The translations under genes were made by a program, and so were the position numbers. The notes below the pieces were generated by a model. The model worked only from the letters and a program-made list of their open reading frames with translations, did no database searches and was not told the DNA's origin. Below are positions 1-7,875 of a DNA stretch of 9,606 nucleotides, in pieces (position 1 is the stretch's first letter; every line of letters starts with the position of its first letter). The stretch is from Syntrophaceae bacterium UBA2192 (GTDB lineage Bacteria > Desulfobacterota > Syntrophia > Syntrophales > UBA2192). The stretch spans positions 1 through 9,606 of the forward strand of contig DCVI01000108.1 of NCBI GenBank assembly GCA_002327315.1, read 5' to 3'.

Positions 1-126
1 ATGGTGCTCGCCAACGGCCTCATCGTGCTTCCCGAGGACATCACCTCGGTCAAACCCGGCGACGAGGTGGCCGTGCAGTTACTGGACAGCTCCCTGGCTC
101 TCATCTCGGCTCCCGAGTATCTGTAA
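1..126 (+). CDS. moeA: C-terminal end of a MoeA-like molybdopterin molybdenumtransferase (5' truncated)
   Basis: An open frame runs from the window edge to a TAA at 124-126, giving 42 residues that begin MVLANGLIVLPEDITSVKPG and end SAPEYL. The A-N-G-L-I-V-L-P core followed by a K-P-G-D-E-V-x-V-x-L stretch is the pattern of the small C-terminal beta-barrel (domain IV) of MoeA, which inserts molybdate into adenylylated molybdopterin in the cytoplasm. The ATG at position 1 is probably an internal methionine, because MoeA is normally about 400 residues, so the gene continues upstream of the window. A Rho-independent terminator lies about 80 bp downstream, so it is probably the last gene of its transcript. 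With only 42 residues the family call rests on the domain IV pattern alone; a MoeA fusion protein is possible. Confidence 0.72.
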   Translation: MVLANGLIVLPEDITSVKPGDEVAVQLLDSSLALISAPEYL

Positions 127-203
127 AAGACGCGACGACCGTTCCCGCACCCTTCGGGTGTTTATGGTGAACTGCGCAATTCACTGCACAAGAATCTCCC
201 TCG

Positions 204-231
204 ATCCCCCTTGACAAAAGGGGGATTTTTT
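204..231 (+). terminator. Rho-independent terminator after moeA
   Basis: A perfect 7-bp stem, ATCCCCC (204-210) and GGGGGAT (220-226), encloses a 9-nt loop and runs straight into a T-tract (226-231). It is about 80 bp past the moeA stop, on the correct strand, and separates moeA from the kinase operon. A weaker mini-hairpin, CACCC-TTC-GGGTG followed by TTTAT, lies at 148-160 and may assist. The stem sequence also resembles short repeats common in intergenic DNA of related bacteria. Confidence 0.75.
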
Positions 232-497
232 ATGGTTCTCTTCCTCAACTCATATCGGCTTTACATCATGAGAGCTTCATTCATTTCTCTTCTCTCCGTT
301 GCCATCAGCCTGCGCGGTAAGTTAGGGGCCTCCTCCAATTCTCTCCACCTCTGTGCCAAAATGGAATGGTTCTTGCTCATCCTATGAAAGTTGACGGAAC
401 AGGCAGGGTAATTCCCTGTAATCACTGGACCGACGACTCAGGGGAGCGAGCCCCGGAGCATCTGTTGACGAGACTTTCAGCACATATGGGAATGGGG
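232..497 (+). other. Leader region of the kinase operon, no convincing gene
   Basis: This 266-bp stretch contains no gene I can support. The kinase frame is open from ATG 366, but residues before position 498 look unlike the family and have no ribosome binding site. A 39-codon ORF (268-387) also lacks a Shine-Dalgarno sequence. A small dyad, CAGGG-TAATT-CCCTG, lies at 404-418. TTTACA at 260-265 and TTGACG at 391-396 resemble -35 boxes, but neither has a good -10 at proper spacing. The promoter of the kinase operon is presumably here, but I cannot place it. Confidence 0.4.
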
Positions 498-3400
498 ATG
501 AACTACGACAGGCTGACTAAAAAAAAGCTGATCGAAGAATTGACGGCTGTGAAAAAACAGCTTTCAAAGACGCTCAAAACGAGGAAAACGATCCCGCAAG
601 GCGACAGCGGGGGAATACGGCGCGTGAAAGCTAAGAAATCCGGGAATTCCCCATTCCCGGCCGGCCACGCCACTGAGCGCCGTTACCGGGTTAAGGGCGA
701 GGACGGAACGATCCGGCAGATCTATGAAGTCGTGAAGGATGTCCACGACGAGAAGGGCGCCCCCCTTTACGCGGAAGGTGCGCTCTACGAGGTCACGAAC
801 GGCGCAGGTCTTGCCGGGACGGCCGATTCCACGGAACAGACGGAAATCATTTGCCGGTTCCGGCCCGACGGCAGTCTCACCTATGTCAATGAGGCCTACT
901 GCCGGTATTTCGGATGCGAGCGTGAGGACCTCAAGGGCAGAAACATTCTGCTAGCCATCTCCGAGCAGGACCGGCAGAAGGTCCTTTCCCAGTTGCGGAA
1001 CCTCAACCCCGAGCGTCCCGTGGGTACAACGGAATGCCGGGTGATGAACTCTTTCGGCGAACTGCTCTGGAACCAATGGAGCTACCGGGCCATTTTCGAC
1101 GGCGAGGGGCACATCCTCGAGTATCACTCGGTGGGCCGCGATATCACCTACCGGAAGTACACGCAAGATGTCCTGGAAAAAAGGGCCGCCATCCTCGAGG
1201 CCATGACTACGGCCGCCGAGGGCTTCCTGAAAAGCGGCTCCTGGACGAACAAAATCGATCCGGTGCTGGAGAGTTTCGGAAAGGCCACTGGCGCAAGCCA
1301 TGTATTTTTGTTTGAGAACGATGTGAACCGGGATGAGGGCGTCTCGATCCGGCGCCGTTTCGAATGGTTTTCCCCGCCGATTTCCCGCTTAAAAAGGCAT
1401 CGGCGGTTTTTGAAAACCCGGGATCTGGCCACCCGTTTTTCCCGGTGGGTCTTCGCGAAGAGCGACGGAAAACCGATCTACGGCTCCATCGGCCAGTTTC
1501 CCGACCGCGAAATGGAGTCCCTCGCCCTGGAGCCGACTCTTTCCATTGCCGTCGTGCCGATTACGGTAGGGGGCAGGTGGTGGGGGTTTATCGGGTTTGC
1601 CGACTATCTGAATGAAATCGTTTGGGCCGATGACGAGATTGCCCCCCTCGAGGCGGCCGCCGGGATTCTTGGCGCGGCGATCGAGCGCGATGAGAGGGAG
1701 CAGGCGCTCGAGGAAAGCGAGCGGCGGTTTCGCGAGCAGGAGCGCTTTCTGTCCAACGTTTTCGACAGCATCCAGGACGGCATCGGTGTCCTCGACAGGG
1801 ATTTCAATATTGTCCGAGCCAATCCCGTCATGGAAAATTGGCCCGTTGCGTCTAGACCCCTCGTCGGACGGAAATGTTACGAGTCGATCTACGGCAGGAA
1901 GAAGCCCTGCTGGGATTGCCCCGCCCTGAAGACTCTGAAAACGGGGGAGGGTGTGCGTGAGATTCGTCCCTCGGAAGGCCCCGACGGGACGTGGTGGATG
2001 GAAATCTTCACGTACCCCCTGCGCGACGCGCCGGACGGTCCCCTGACGGGGGTGATTGAGTATGTCCGGGACATTACGGAGCGCGTCAGGGCGGAAGAGG
2101 CCCGGAAGTTGACCGAGGAGCGCCTGCATATGTTCCTCAATTCGACGCAGGATGTCGTTTTCCTGAAGGACGAACAATTCCGGTTCAGCTTTGTCAACGG
2201 GGCGATGTGCGATCTGCTCGGTAGGAAAGAGGAAGAGATCATCGGGAAATTCGATACCGGGCTCTACCCCGAGGGCACGGTAGAGGGAATCAGGAAAGCA
2301 GACCTCCGCGCTCTGAAGGCGAAAGGAGCCCCGCTGATTGCCGGGTTGACCTGGGGCGACCGGGTCCTGGAAGGCGTGAAATTCCCCGTGAGCATCGGTG
2401 GCGGCCGCACCGGGATCGGGGGGATCTTCCGTGACATCACCGAGCGCAAGCGGACTGAAGAGAAATTGAAGCAGAGCGAGGAGCGCCTTCGGACGTTCAT
2501 TGACGCATCGAAAGAGATGATCTTTCTGAAGGATGCGGACTTCCGCTATCTTTTCCTGAACAAGCCTGGGGTAGACTTCTGCGGGTTCGAGGGCGAGGAC
2601 GTGATCTTAGGAAAGTCCGACTATGAGCTGTTCCCGAAGGAACACGCGGATGAGATGAGAAAAGGGGATCTTGCCGCGTTGAGGAGAAATACCGATTCCG
2701 AGGTGCATCAACTCTACATGAATGGCCGGACCCTGGAGGTGACCAAATTCAAGGTTCCCCTTGCGGATGGCCGGACCGGCGTGGGCGGGATCGCCCAGGA
2801 CGTAACGGAGAAGAAGAAGACGGAAGACGCCCTCCGGGCCAGTGAGTTGCGGTACCGGGAGCTTGCCGATAACATGCCGGCGGGAATCTACGAGGCGTCG
2901 TTCGACGGCAAGGTGATCTACGCCAACAGAACGGCGCTGGATATGTTCGGCTATAGTGCCGATGAGGTCGAAAAAGGCGTAAAGTTTCAGGAGGTCATTT
3001 CTCCCGATGAACGGGAAACGCTCGTCCGGCACGTGCAGAGGGTCCGACAGGAGGGGATAATTATAGACCAGGAATATACCATGCTGCGGAGGGACGGGAG
3101 CAGATTTGTCGGTTTGAACATGGCCCGGCCGATGATCAAGGACGGCCGGGTGGTCGGCTCGACGGGTGTCGTCACCGACATCAGCGATCTCAAAAAGGCG
3201 CAGGAAGCGCTTCGGAAAAACGAGGCCCTGCTGCAGGGTATCCTCAAAGCGGCCCCCATCGGGGTCGGGATTGTGCACGATCGCGTGATCGGGTGGGTCA
3301 ACGAGCATTTTACCCGGATAACGGGGTATGCGGGCGAGGATGTGATCGGAAAGAACGCCCGGATCCTCTACCTCGATGACGAGGAATACGAACGGGTGGG

Positions 3401-5270
3401 CCGTGAAAAATACGGGGATATCCAAAAAGGAAAAACCGGTGCGGTTGAGACAAGATGGCGCAGAAAGGACGGGACCGTCTTCGACATCTATCTGAGTTCC
3501 AATGCGATCGACCGGAAGGACCCCTCGTCCGGGGTTGTCTTCACCGCCTACGACATCACCGATCAGAAGAAGGCTGCCGACATCCTCCGGTACGCCAAAG
3601 AAGAGCTGGAGAAGCAGGTGACCGAGCGGACGCGGGAGCTGGACATCACCAACATGCTTCTACGCGTCGAACTCGATGAGCACCGCAAGACGGAGGAGGC
3701 CCTCGCCGAGAAGGAGCAGCTCTACCGGGCCATCGTCGAGGACCAGACGGAGCTCATCTGCCGCTTTAACCCCGACGGGGCCCTTTCGTTCGTCAACGAG
3801 GCCTTCTGCCGCTACTTCGGCAAGAGCTGCGAGGAGCTGCTGGGGACCCGCTACCGCCCGCCAATCCTGCGCGAGGATCGGGACGTCATGACGAAAAGTG
3901 TCAAGGCCCTGACCCCCGAGCACAACGTTGTCCAGTTTGAAGTCCGGGCAGAGATTCCGGGACAGGGTCTTCGCTGGATACTGTGGGCGACCCGGGCTAT
4001 CTACGACGAGGTCGGGCGCCTGGTCGAGCACCAGGCCGTGGGGCGGGACGTGACGGAGCGTGTTCGATCGCAGCAGCAGATCCGGGAGAGCCGCAACACA
4101 CTCCGGTCGGTCTTCGACGGGATCTCCGACCCTCTGCTCATGGTCGGGGAGGATATGACAGTTATCATGCTCAACAGGGCGGCGCTGGAATTCTTCGACG
4201 TTGGGCACTACCGTGAGATTATCGGGCTTCCCTGTCTCGGGCACCTCATCGAACGCTACGGGAGGGACCACGCAGAGCGATTGAAGGCTGCAATCGGGGA
4301 AAGTACCCCTTCCCGGTTCGACCTGACGGCGAATGCGAAAGCCATCCGGTACGAGGAGGTTTCCGTCTATCCCGTGCGTGACGTCGACGATGGAAAGGGG
4401 CTGGCCATCATCCGCGTTACCGACCGGACAAAGCAGACGATCATGGAAAGGGAGTTGATTCAGAGTGAAAAGCTTGCCTCGCTGGGGCTTCTCATTTCGG
4501 GGATCGTACACGAGATCAACAACCCGAACAATTTCATCGTCTTCAACATCCCGATCCTGCGCGACTACATGAAGGAGATCCTGCCCATCGTCGACGATTA
4601 CGCCGAAAAGAATCCGATGTACGAGGTGTATGGGATGCCCTACCCGGATTTCCGGGTCGACGTGATGAAGCTGCTCGATAACATCGAGCACGGCTCCCAC
4701 CGGATCAACGTGACCGTCGCCAAGCTGAAGGAGTTTTCCCGCAAGAGGGAAGATAAGGGCCTGCGGGCTGTCGCATCGGCAGAGGTCGTCAACAAGGCCC
4801 TGTCCATCTGCCACACGCAGATTCGCAAGACGGTGAAAACCTTCGACGTGGAAATCGACCCCGGGCTTGCACGGATGACTACTGACCCCGAGGCGATTGA
4901 GCAAGTCCTCATCAACCTCCTGATCAATGCGGCCCAGGCTGCGGACAAGGAAGACTCCCTCATCCGGCTGCATGTCTACAAGGGCGATTCATGGAAGAAC
5001 AGCCTCGTGATGGAGGTCATCGACAACGGGTGCGGTATGGACGAGACGACGACCTCCCGGATTTTCGCCCCCTTCTTCACGACGAAAGAGGAAGGGTGCG
5101 GGACGGGGCTCGGTCTCTACATCTCGAAAAATCTGATCGAAGCCGCCGGCGGCAGCATTTCCGTGGAGAGCGAACCCGGGCGCGGAACCACCTTCCGTGT
5201 CATTTTCCCCGATATGGAATCTCGGAATCCCGAAAAAAAGAATAAAAACGATATAGGAGTTGAGCCATGA
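498..5270 (+). CDS. Soluble multi-PAS/GAF sensor histidine kinase
   Basis: Cytoplasmic sensor kinase of about 1590 residues; no membrane-spanning segment is visible. Numbering from Met at 498: a charged N-terminal helix (MNYDRLTKKKLIEEL), a partial PAS (PAC-like half, 61-101), PAS1 114-220, GAF 231-400, PAS2 417-532 with Cys460/471/474, PAS3 540-651, PAS4 661-774, PAS5 783-901, PAS6 911-1026, coiled coil 1028-1075, PAS7 1075-1190, PAS8 1202-1312, HisKA from 1321 with phospho-acceptor His1338 in VHEINNPNNF, then HATPase with N-box NLLINAAQA (1473-1481), G1 box DNGCGMD (1509), F-box FAPFFTTK and G2 box GTGLGL (1535). All catalytic boxes are intact. Most PAS units end in the usual D-I/V-T-E linker. 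The reading frame extends upstream to ATG 366, but the 498 start has a weak GGA motif six bases ahead and a family-like N-terminus. The partner is the overlapping response regulator. The ligands are unknown. Confidence 0.93.
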   Translation: MNYDRLTKKKLIEELTAVKKQLSKTLKTRKTIPQGDSGGIRRVKAKKSGNSPFPAGHATERRYRVKGEDGTIRQIYEVVKDVHDEKGAPLYAEGALYEVTNGAGLAGTADSTEQTEIICRFRPDGSLTYVNEAYCRYFGCEREDLKGRNILLAISEQDRQKVLSQLRNLNPERPVGTTECRVMNSFGELLWNQWSYRAIFDGEGHILEYHSVGRDITYRKYTQDVLEKRAAILEAMTTAAEGFLKSGSWTNKIDPVLESFGKATGASHVFLFENDVNRDEGVSIRRRFEWFSPPISRLKRHRRFLKTRDLATRFSRWVFAKSDGKPIYGSIGQFPDREMESLALEPTLSIAVVPITVGGRWWGFIGFADYLNEIVWADDEIAPLEAAAGILGAAIERDEREQALEESERRFREQERFLSNVFDSIQDGIGVLDRDFNIVRANPVMENWPVASRPLVGRKCYESIYGRKKPCWDCPALKTLKTGEGVREIRPSEGPDGTWWMEIFTYPLRDAPDGPLTGVIEYVRDITERVRAEEARKLTEERLHMFLNSTQDVVFLKDEQFRFSFVNGAMCDLLGRKEEEIIGKFDTGLYPEGTVEGIRKADLRALKAKGAPLIAGLTWGDRVLEGVKFPVSIGGGRTGIGGIFRDITERKRTEEKLKQSEERLRTFIDASKEMIFLKDADFRYLFLNKPGVDFCGFEGEDVILGKSDYELFPKEHADEMRKGDLAALRRNTDSEVHQLYMNGRTLEVTKFKVPLADGRTGVGGIAQDVTEKKKTEDALRASELRYRELADNMPAGIYEASFDGKVIYANRTALDMFGYSADEVEKGVKFQEVISPDERETLVRHVQRVRQEGIIIDQEYTMLRRDGSRFVGLNMARPMIKDGRVVGSTGVVTDISDLKKAQEALRKNEALLQGILKAAPIGVGIVHDRVIGWVNEHFTRITGYAGEDVIGKNARILYLDDEEYERVGREKYGDIQKGKTGAVETRWRRKDGTVFDIYLSSNAIDRKDPSSGVVFTAYDITDQKKAADILRYAKEELEKQVTERTRELDITNMLLRVELDEHRKTEEALAEKEQLYRAIVEDQTELICRFNPDGALSFVNEAFCRYFGKSCEELLGTRYRPPILREDRDVMTKSVKALTPEHNVVQFEVRAEIPGQGLRWILWATRAIYDEVGRLVEHQAVGRDVTERVRSQQQIRESRNTLRSVFDGISDPLLMVGEDMTVIMLNRAALEFFDVGHYREIIGLPCLGHLIERYGRDHAERLKAAIGESTPSRFDLTANAKAIRYEEVSVYPVRDVDDGKGLAIIRVTDRTKQTIMERELIQSEKLASLGLLISGIVHEINNPNNFIVFNIPILRDYMKEILPIVDDYAEKNPMYEVYGMPYPDFRVDVMKLLDNIEHGSHRINVTVAKLKEFSRKREDKGLRAVASAEVVNKALSICHTQIRKTVKTFDVEIDPGLARMTTDPEAIEQVLINLLINAAQAADKEDSLIRLHVYKGDSWKNSLVMEVIDNGCGMDETTTSRIFAPFFTTKEEGCGTGLGLYISKNLIEAAGGSISVESEPGRGTTFRVIFPDMESRNPEKKNKNDIGVEP
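5255..5259 (+). promoter_or_regulatory. Ribosome binding site of the response regulator, inside the kinase gene
   Basis: AGGAG lies seven bases before ATG 5267, within the last codons of the kinase gene. Together with the ATGA overlap of start and stop, it fixes the regulator's start and suggests translational coupling, giving balanced kinase and regulator synthesis. Confidence 0.8.
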
Positions 5271-6631
5271 ACGATTCCATTCTCATCATCGACGACGAAG
5301 TCGATTTTCTCGACAGCGTTCGACGGGGTCTCCTCAGTGCAGGTTTGAAAAACCTGCGGCTCGAGAGCGATCCCCGCGTCGTGGCGACTGCCGTCCAGAA
5401 CGGCGAGCACTTCGACATGGCCCTCATCGACATCACGATGCCCTGGATCAACGGGATCCAACTGCTCGAGACGATCAAGACCAACAGCCCCGAGACGGAA
5501 TGCATCATGGTCACAGCCGTCAACGAGGCCCGGGTCGCCGTGGAATGCCTCCAGAAGGGGGCCTACGATTACCTGACAAAGCCGATCTCCCGGGACGAAC
5601 TGGTGTCGACGCTGAAACGGGCCATGGAGCGCAGGCGGCTCCTGGAGATCATTTCCGTCGGGAAAGAGGGTGCGCTCCCCCAGATCAGGCACAAGGACGC
5701 CTTTGCGCCGATCGTCACAAAATCGGAGAAAATGATTCGCCTTCTCAGGGAAGCGGAGCTCCACGCGGGAAGCGACGTCCCTGTTCTGATCACGGGTGAA
5801 AGCGGGACCGGCAAGGAGTTGCTGGCAAAGGCGATCCATCGGTCGAGCCCGAGGGCGCAGTTCCCCTTCACCTCCATCAATATGGCATCGCTCACGGGAA
5901 GCCTCTTCGATGCCGAGTTCTTCGGCCACACCAAGGGCGCCTTTACCGGGGCCGAGAAGGACCGGGCGGGGTATCTGGAGCACTCCAACCGGGGGAGCCT
6001 TTTCCTCGACGAGATCGGCGATCTGCCCCTGGACTTCCAGGGAAAGCTGCTGCGGGTCCTTCAGGAGGGTGAAATCATCAAGCTCGGGACCAGCCAGGCG
6101 CGCAAGATCGATGTCCGGTTCATCGCGGCTACCAACGCCGATTTGGACAAGCTCCTGGCCAAGGGGCAGTTCCGCAAGGATCTCTATTACCGCCTCAAAG
6201 GGGCCTGGCTGAGAATTCTGCCGCTCCGGGAACGCAGGGAGGACCTCCCGCTGCTGATCAACGCCTTTGTCCGGGAATTTCGTCCCGAGTCGACGGATAT
6301 CGAGGACGATGCCCTCGAAATCCTGATGAACTACGATTATCCGGGCAACATCCGGGAACTGCGCTCTATCGTCCAGTCGTCTTGCAACCTGGCTCAGAAA
6401 CGGGCCATCGCCGCAAAGTTTCTTCCCGACTACATCCGGGGCCGAAAAAAGGTGCCCCTGCGCGCGCCGGTGGCGGCCGACGGCCCCATCCTGCCCCTGG
6501 CGGAGACGGAGCGCATACACATCCTGAATGCCTACGAGGGCACCAACCACAACAAGCTCCAGACGGCAAAGCTCTTGGGAATCGGACTGAACACGCTGCG
6601 GAGAAAACTGGCCTCTTACGACATTAACTGA
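5267..6631 (+). CDS. NtrC-family sigma-54-dependent response regulator
   Basis: A 454-residue regulator with the full NtrC layout. The receiver domain (about 1-120) has the acidic pair Asp9/Asp10, phospho-acceptor Asp55 in LIDITMP, Thr83 and Lys105 in LTKP. The AAA+ domain (about 145-380) has Walker A GESGTGKE (177-184), the sigma-54 contact loop GAFTGA intact (224-229), Walker B LFLDEIG (Asp248/Glu249) and sensor motif RFIAATN. A Fis-type helix-turn-helix occupies about 410-454, with TAKLLGIGLNTLRRKL as the recognition region. It should bind upstream of sigma-54 promoters and open them by ATP hydrolysis once phosphorylated by the kinase whose gene overlaps it by four bases (ATGA). Length and motifs are normal for the family. 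Its target genes cannot be named from this window, and no clear -24/-12 promoter was found here. Confidence 0.95.
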   Translation: MNDSILIIDDEVDFLDSVRRGLLSAGLKNLRLESDPRVVATAVQNGEHFDMALIDITMPWINGIQLLETIKTNSPETECIMVTAVNEARVAVECLQKGAYDYLTKPISRDELVSTLKRAMERRRLLEIISVGKEGALPQIRHKDAFAPIVTKSEKMIRLLREAELHAGSDVPVLITGESGTGKELLAKAIHRSSPRAQFPFTSINMASLTGSLFDAEFFGHTKGAFTGAEKDRAGYLEHSNRGSLFLDEIGDLPLDFQGKLLRVLQEGEIIKLGTSQARKIDVRFIAATNADLDKLLAKGQFRKDLYYRLKGAWLRILPLRERREDLPLLINAFVREFRPESTDIEDDALEILMNYDYPGNIRELRSIVQSSCNLAQKRAIAAKFLPDYIRGRKKVPLRAPVAADGPILPLAETERIHILNAYEGTNHNKLQTAKLLGIGLNTLRRKLASYDIN

Positions 6632-6647
6632 GGCCCCGGTAAGCCGA

Positions 6648-6677
6648 GGCCGGCAGAACAGTGTGTTCATGCCGGCC
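6648..6677. terminator. Long hairpin between convergent operons, possible bidirectional terminator
   Basis: GGCCGGCA (6648-6655) pairs with TGCCGGCC (6670-6677), and inside it GAACA (6656-6660) pairs with TGTTC (6664-6668), leaving one bulged A and a GTG loop. That is 13 base pairs. It lies 17 bp after the regulator stop and 42 bp after the pilX stop, the place for a shared terminator. Neither strand has a T-tract behind it, so intrinsic termination is doubtful; it may instead protect 3' ends or act with Rho. Confidence 0.5.
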
Positions 6678-6718
6678 GGGTCATGTTCGTCGATTGCTGA
6701 GATCGCCTGTCAACGCTT

Positions 6719-7864
6719 TCAGAAGACTTCCACCCAGCGCAGCACGGTGAGAGGCATTTTCCCGGTCACCTGGTGAAGGGCGCTGTTCGAGTGGAGAATC
6801 ACCGCGTTGCCGCCGATGTCGTCGACCGACCCCGTGCCGCCCGCGAGGATTCCTCCCGTCACATTCTTTTGCCCGCCGCCCGTATAGCTCAGTGAACCCC
6901 GGACAAGGATCGGGCCATACCACTGAAACCCGCCGTTGATCTCCAGGTTGCCGTCCACCATCAGCATGCCGCACCCCATGGTTCCGCCGGAGAGCTTGAC
7001 GTTCCCGTTAATGTAGACGACGTTGTCCGCGCCACAGGCAAGAGGGGACTGGGATGTGGCGCCGGCCGTGGGCGTCCCCCAGTTCATCCCCGTCATCGTT
7101 CCCGTCGAGTTGAGGCTGTAGTTGGCCTTTGCCTTGTTGGCGTCGATCATGTAGCCGACATCGATGTCGTTGGGGCTGTTCGATACGGTGGGAGGATCGC
7201 CCAGAACGGTGGGGCTCCCGTTTTCCGTAATCGAGCCCTTCGAGATGACACCCGGACCCGTCTCTGTTCCTTCGTTGCCGGAAATATAAGTGGAGCTGCC
7301 CTTGATTACGAGGTTACTTTTGGTATAGAGAGCCGAGATTGAGGTTATGGGAGGGGTCCTCGCCGCCTCGATCCGGACGGACTTGGCAGCCCCGCTGTTG
7401 CGGCCGATGGAGGTGATCACGTAGATGGGCTCGCCCTTCGTGGTGTTTTCCTCGTATTTGCCGTCCTCGTTGGTGTCGCCCCATCGCAGCACCTGCCCCG
7501 TGGCGTTGACCTTGTGGGCGATCTTGACCGTGTAGTTGAGGCCCGAGACGCTGTTGTAGAGGACGTGGTTGCTGTTTCCGGACTGAAAGCCCAACTGTTC
7601 ACACCTGCTCTGCGTTCCGATGTAAGCCTCCCATGTTGTATTGGTCGGGTTGCTATCGGGGATTGGGACCGTCGAAACGGGGCTCATGCGTGCCCTCGCT
7701 TCCTCGGTGCCGCTTTCGGCAATCGAGAAAGCCTGCTTCATGGATCGATCCGTCCCGGCGACTTTGAGATCCGACGTGATAGACTGGGAGGCTATCGCAG
7801 AAAGGATCAGGACCATCGCGATCAGCAGCAAGCAGGTAACCAGCGCGAACCCTCTCTCGTTCAT
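6719..7864 (-). CDS. PilX-like type IV pilus minor pilin with long beta-rich passenger
   Basis: A 381-residue protein starting MNERGFALVTCLLLIAMVLI. A short leader ending in Gly5 precedes a hydrophobic helix (about 6-28), as expected for a substrate of prepilin peptidase. Position +5 of the mature form is Thr rather than Glu, as is usual for the PilX_N family, and the A-F-S-I-A-E-S-G-x-E-E-A stretch (45-56) is also typical of it. An EF-hand-like loop, GDTNEDGKYEEN, lies at 129-140. From about 175 onward the chain is rich in Gly, Ser, Thr and Asn, with short repeated beta-strand patterns (LVIKGS, VVYING, MLMVDGNLEING, ILVRGSLSY), suggesting a beta-helix or beta-sandwich exposed on the filament. 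AGGAG overlaps the pilW stop and sets the start at 7864, so translation is coupled to pilW. It is last in the visible operon; no pilY1 follows. A pseudopilin of a secretion filament is the alternative. Confidence 0.82.
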   Translation of the reverse strand: MNERGFALVTCLLLIAMVLILSAIASQSITSDLKVAGTDRSMKQAFSIAESGTEEARARMSPVSTVPIPDSNPTNTTWEAYIGTQSRCEQLGFQSGNSNHVLYNSVSGLNYTVKIAHKVNATGQVLRWGDTNEDGKYEENTTKGEPIYVITSIGRNSGAAKSVRIEAARTPPITSISALYTKSNLVIKGSSTYISGNEGTETGPGVISKGSITENGSPTVLGDPPTVSNSPNDIDVGYMIDANKAKANYSLNSTGTMTGMNWGTPTAGATSQSPLACGADNVVYINGNVKLSGGTMGCGMLMVDGNLEINGGFQWYGPILVRGSLSYTGGGQKNVTGGILAGGTGSVDDIGGNAVILHSNSALHQVTGKMPLTVLRWVEVF

Positions 7865-7875
7865 GGTTGTATCTC

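Noticed and set aside
4..126. Complete small protein starting at ATG 1
   Set aside because: The sequence matches the C-terminal domain of MoeA, so the ATG is most likely internal.
268..387. Small 39-codon ORF on the + strand before the kinase
   Set aside because: It has no ribosome binding site, resembles no family I recognise and overlaps the leader region.
464..495. Promoter TTGACG near the kinase start
   Set aside because: No acceptable -10 box lies at 16-18 bp, and it would leave no room for a leader before ATG 498.
5117..6670. 517-codon ORF on the minus strand opposite the response regulator
   Set aside because: It is antisense to a regulator with all catalytic motifs; long open antisense frames are common in GC-rich genes.
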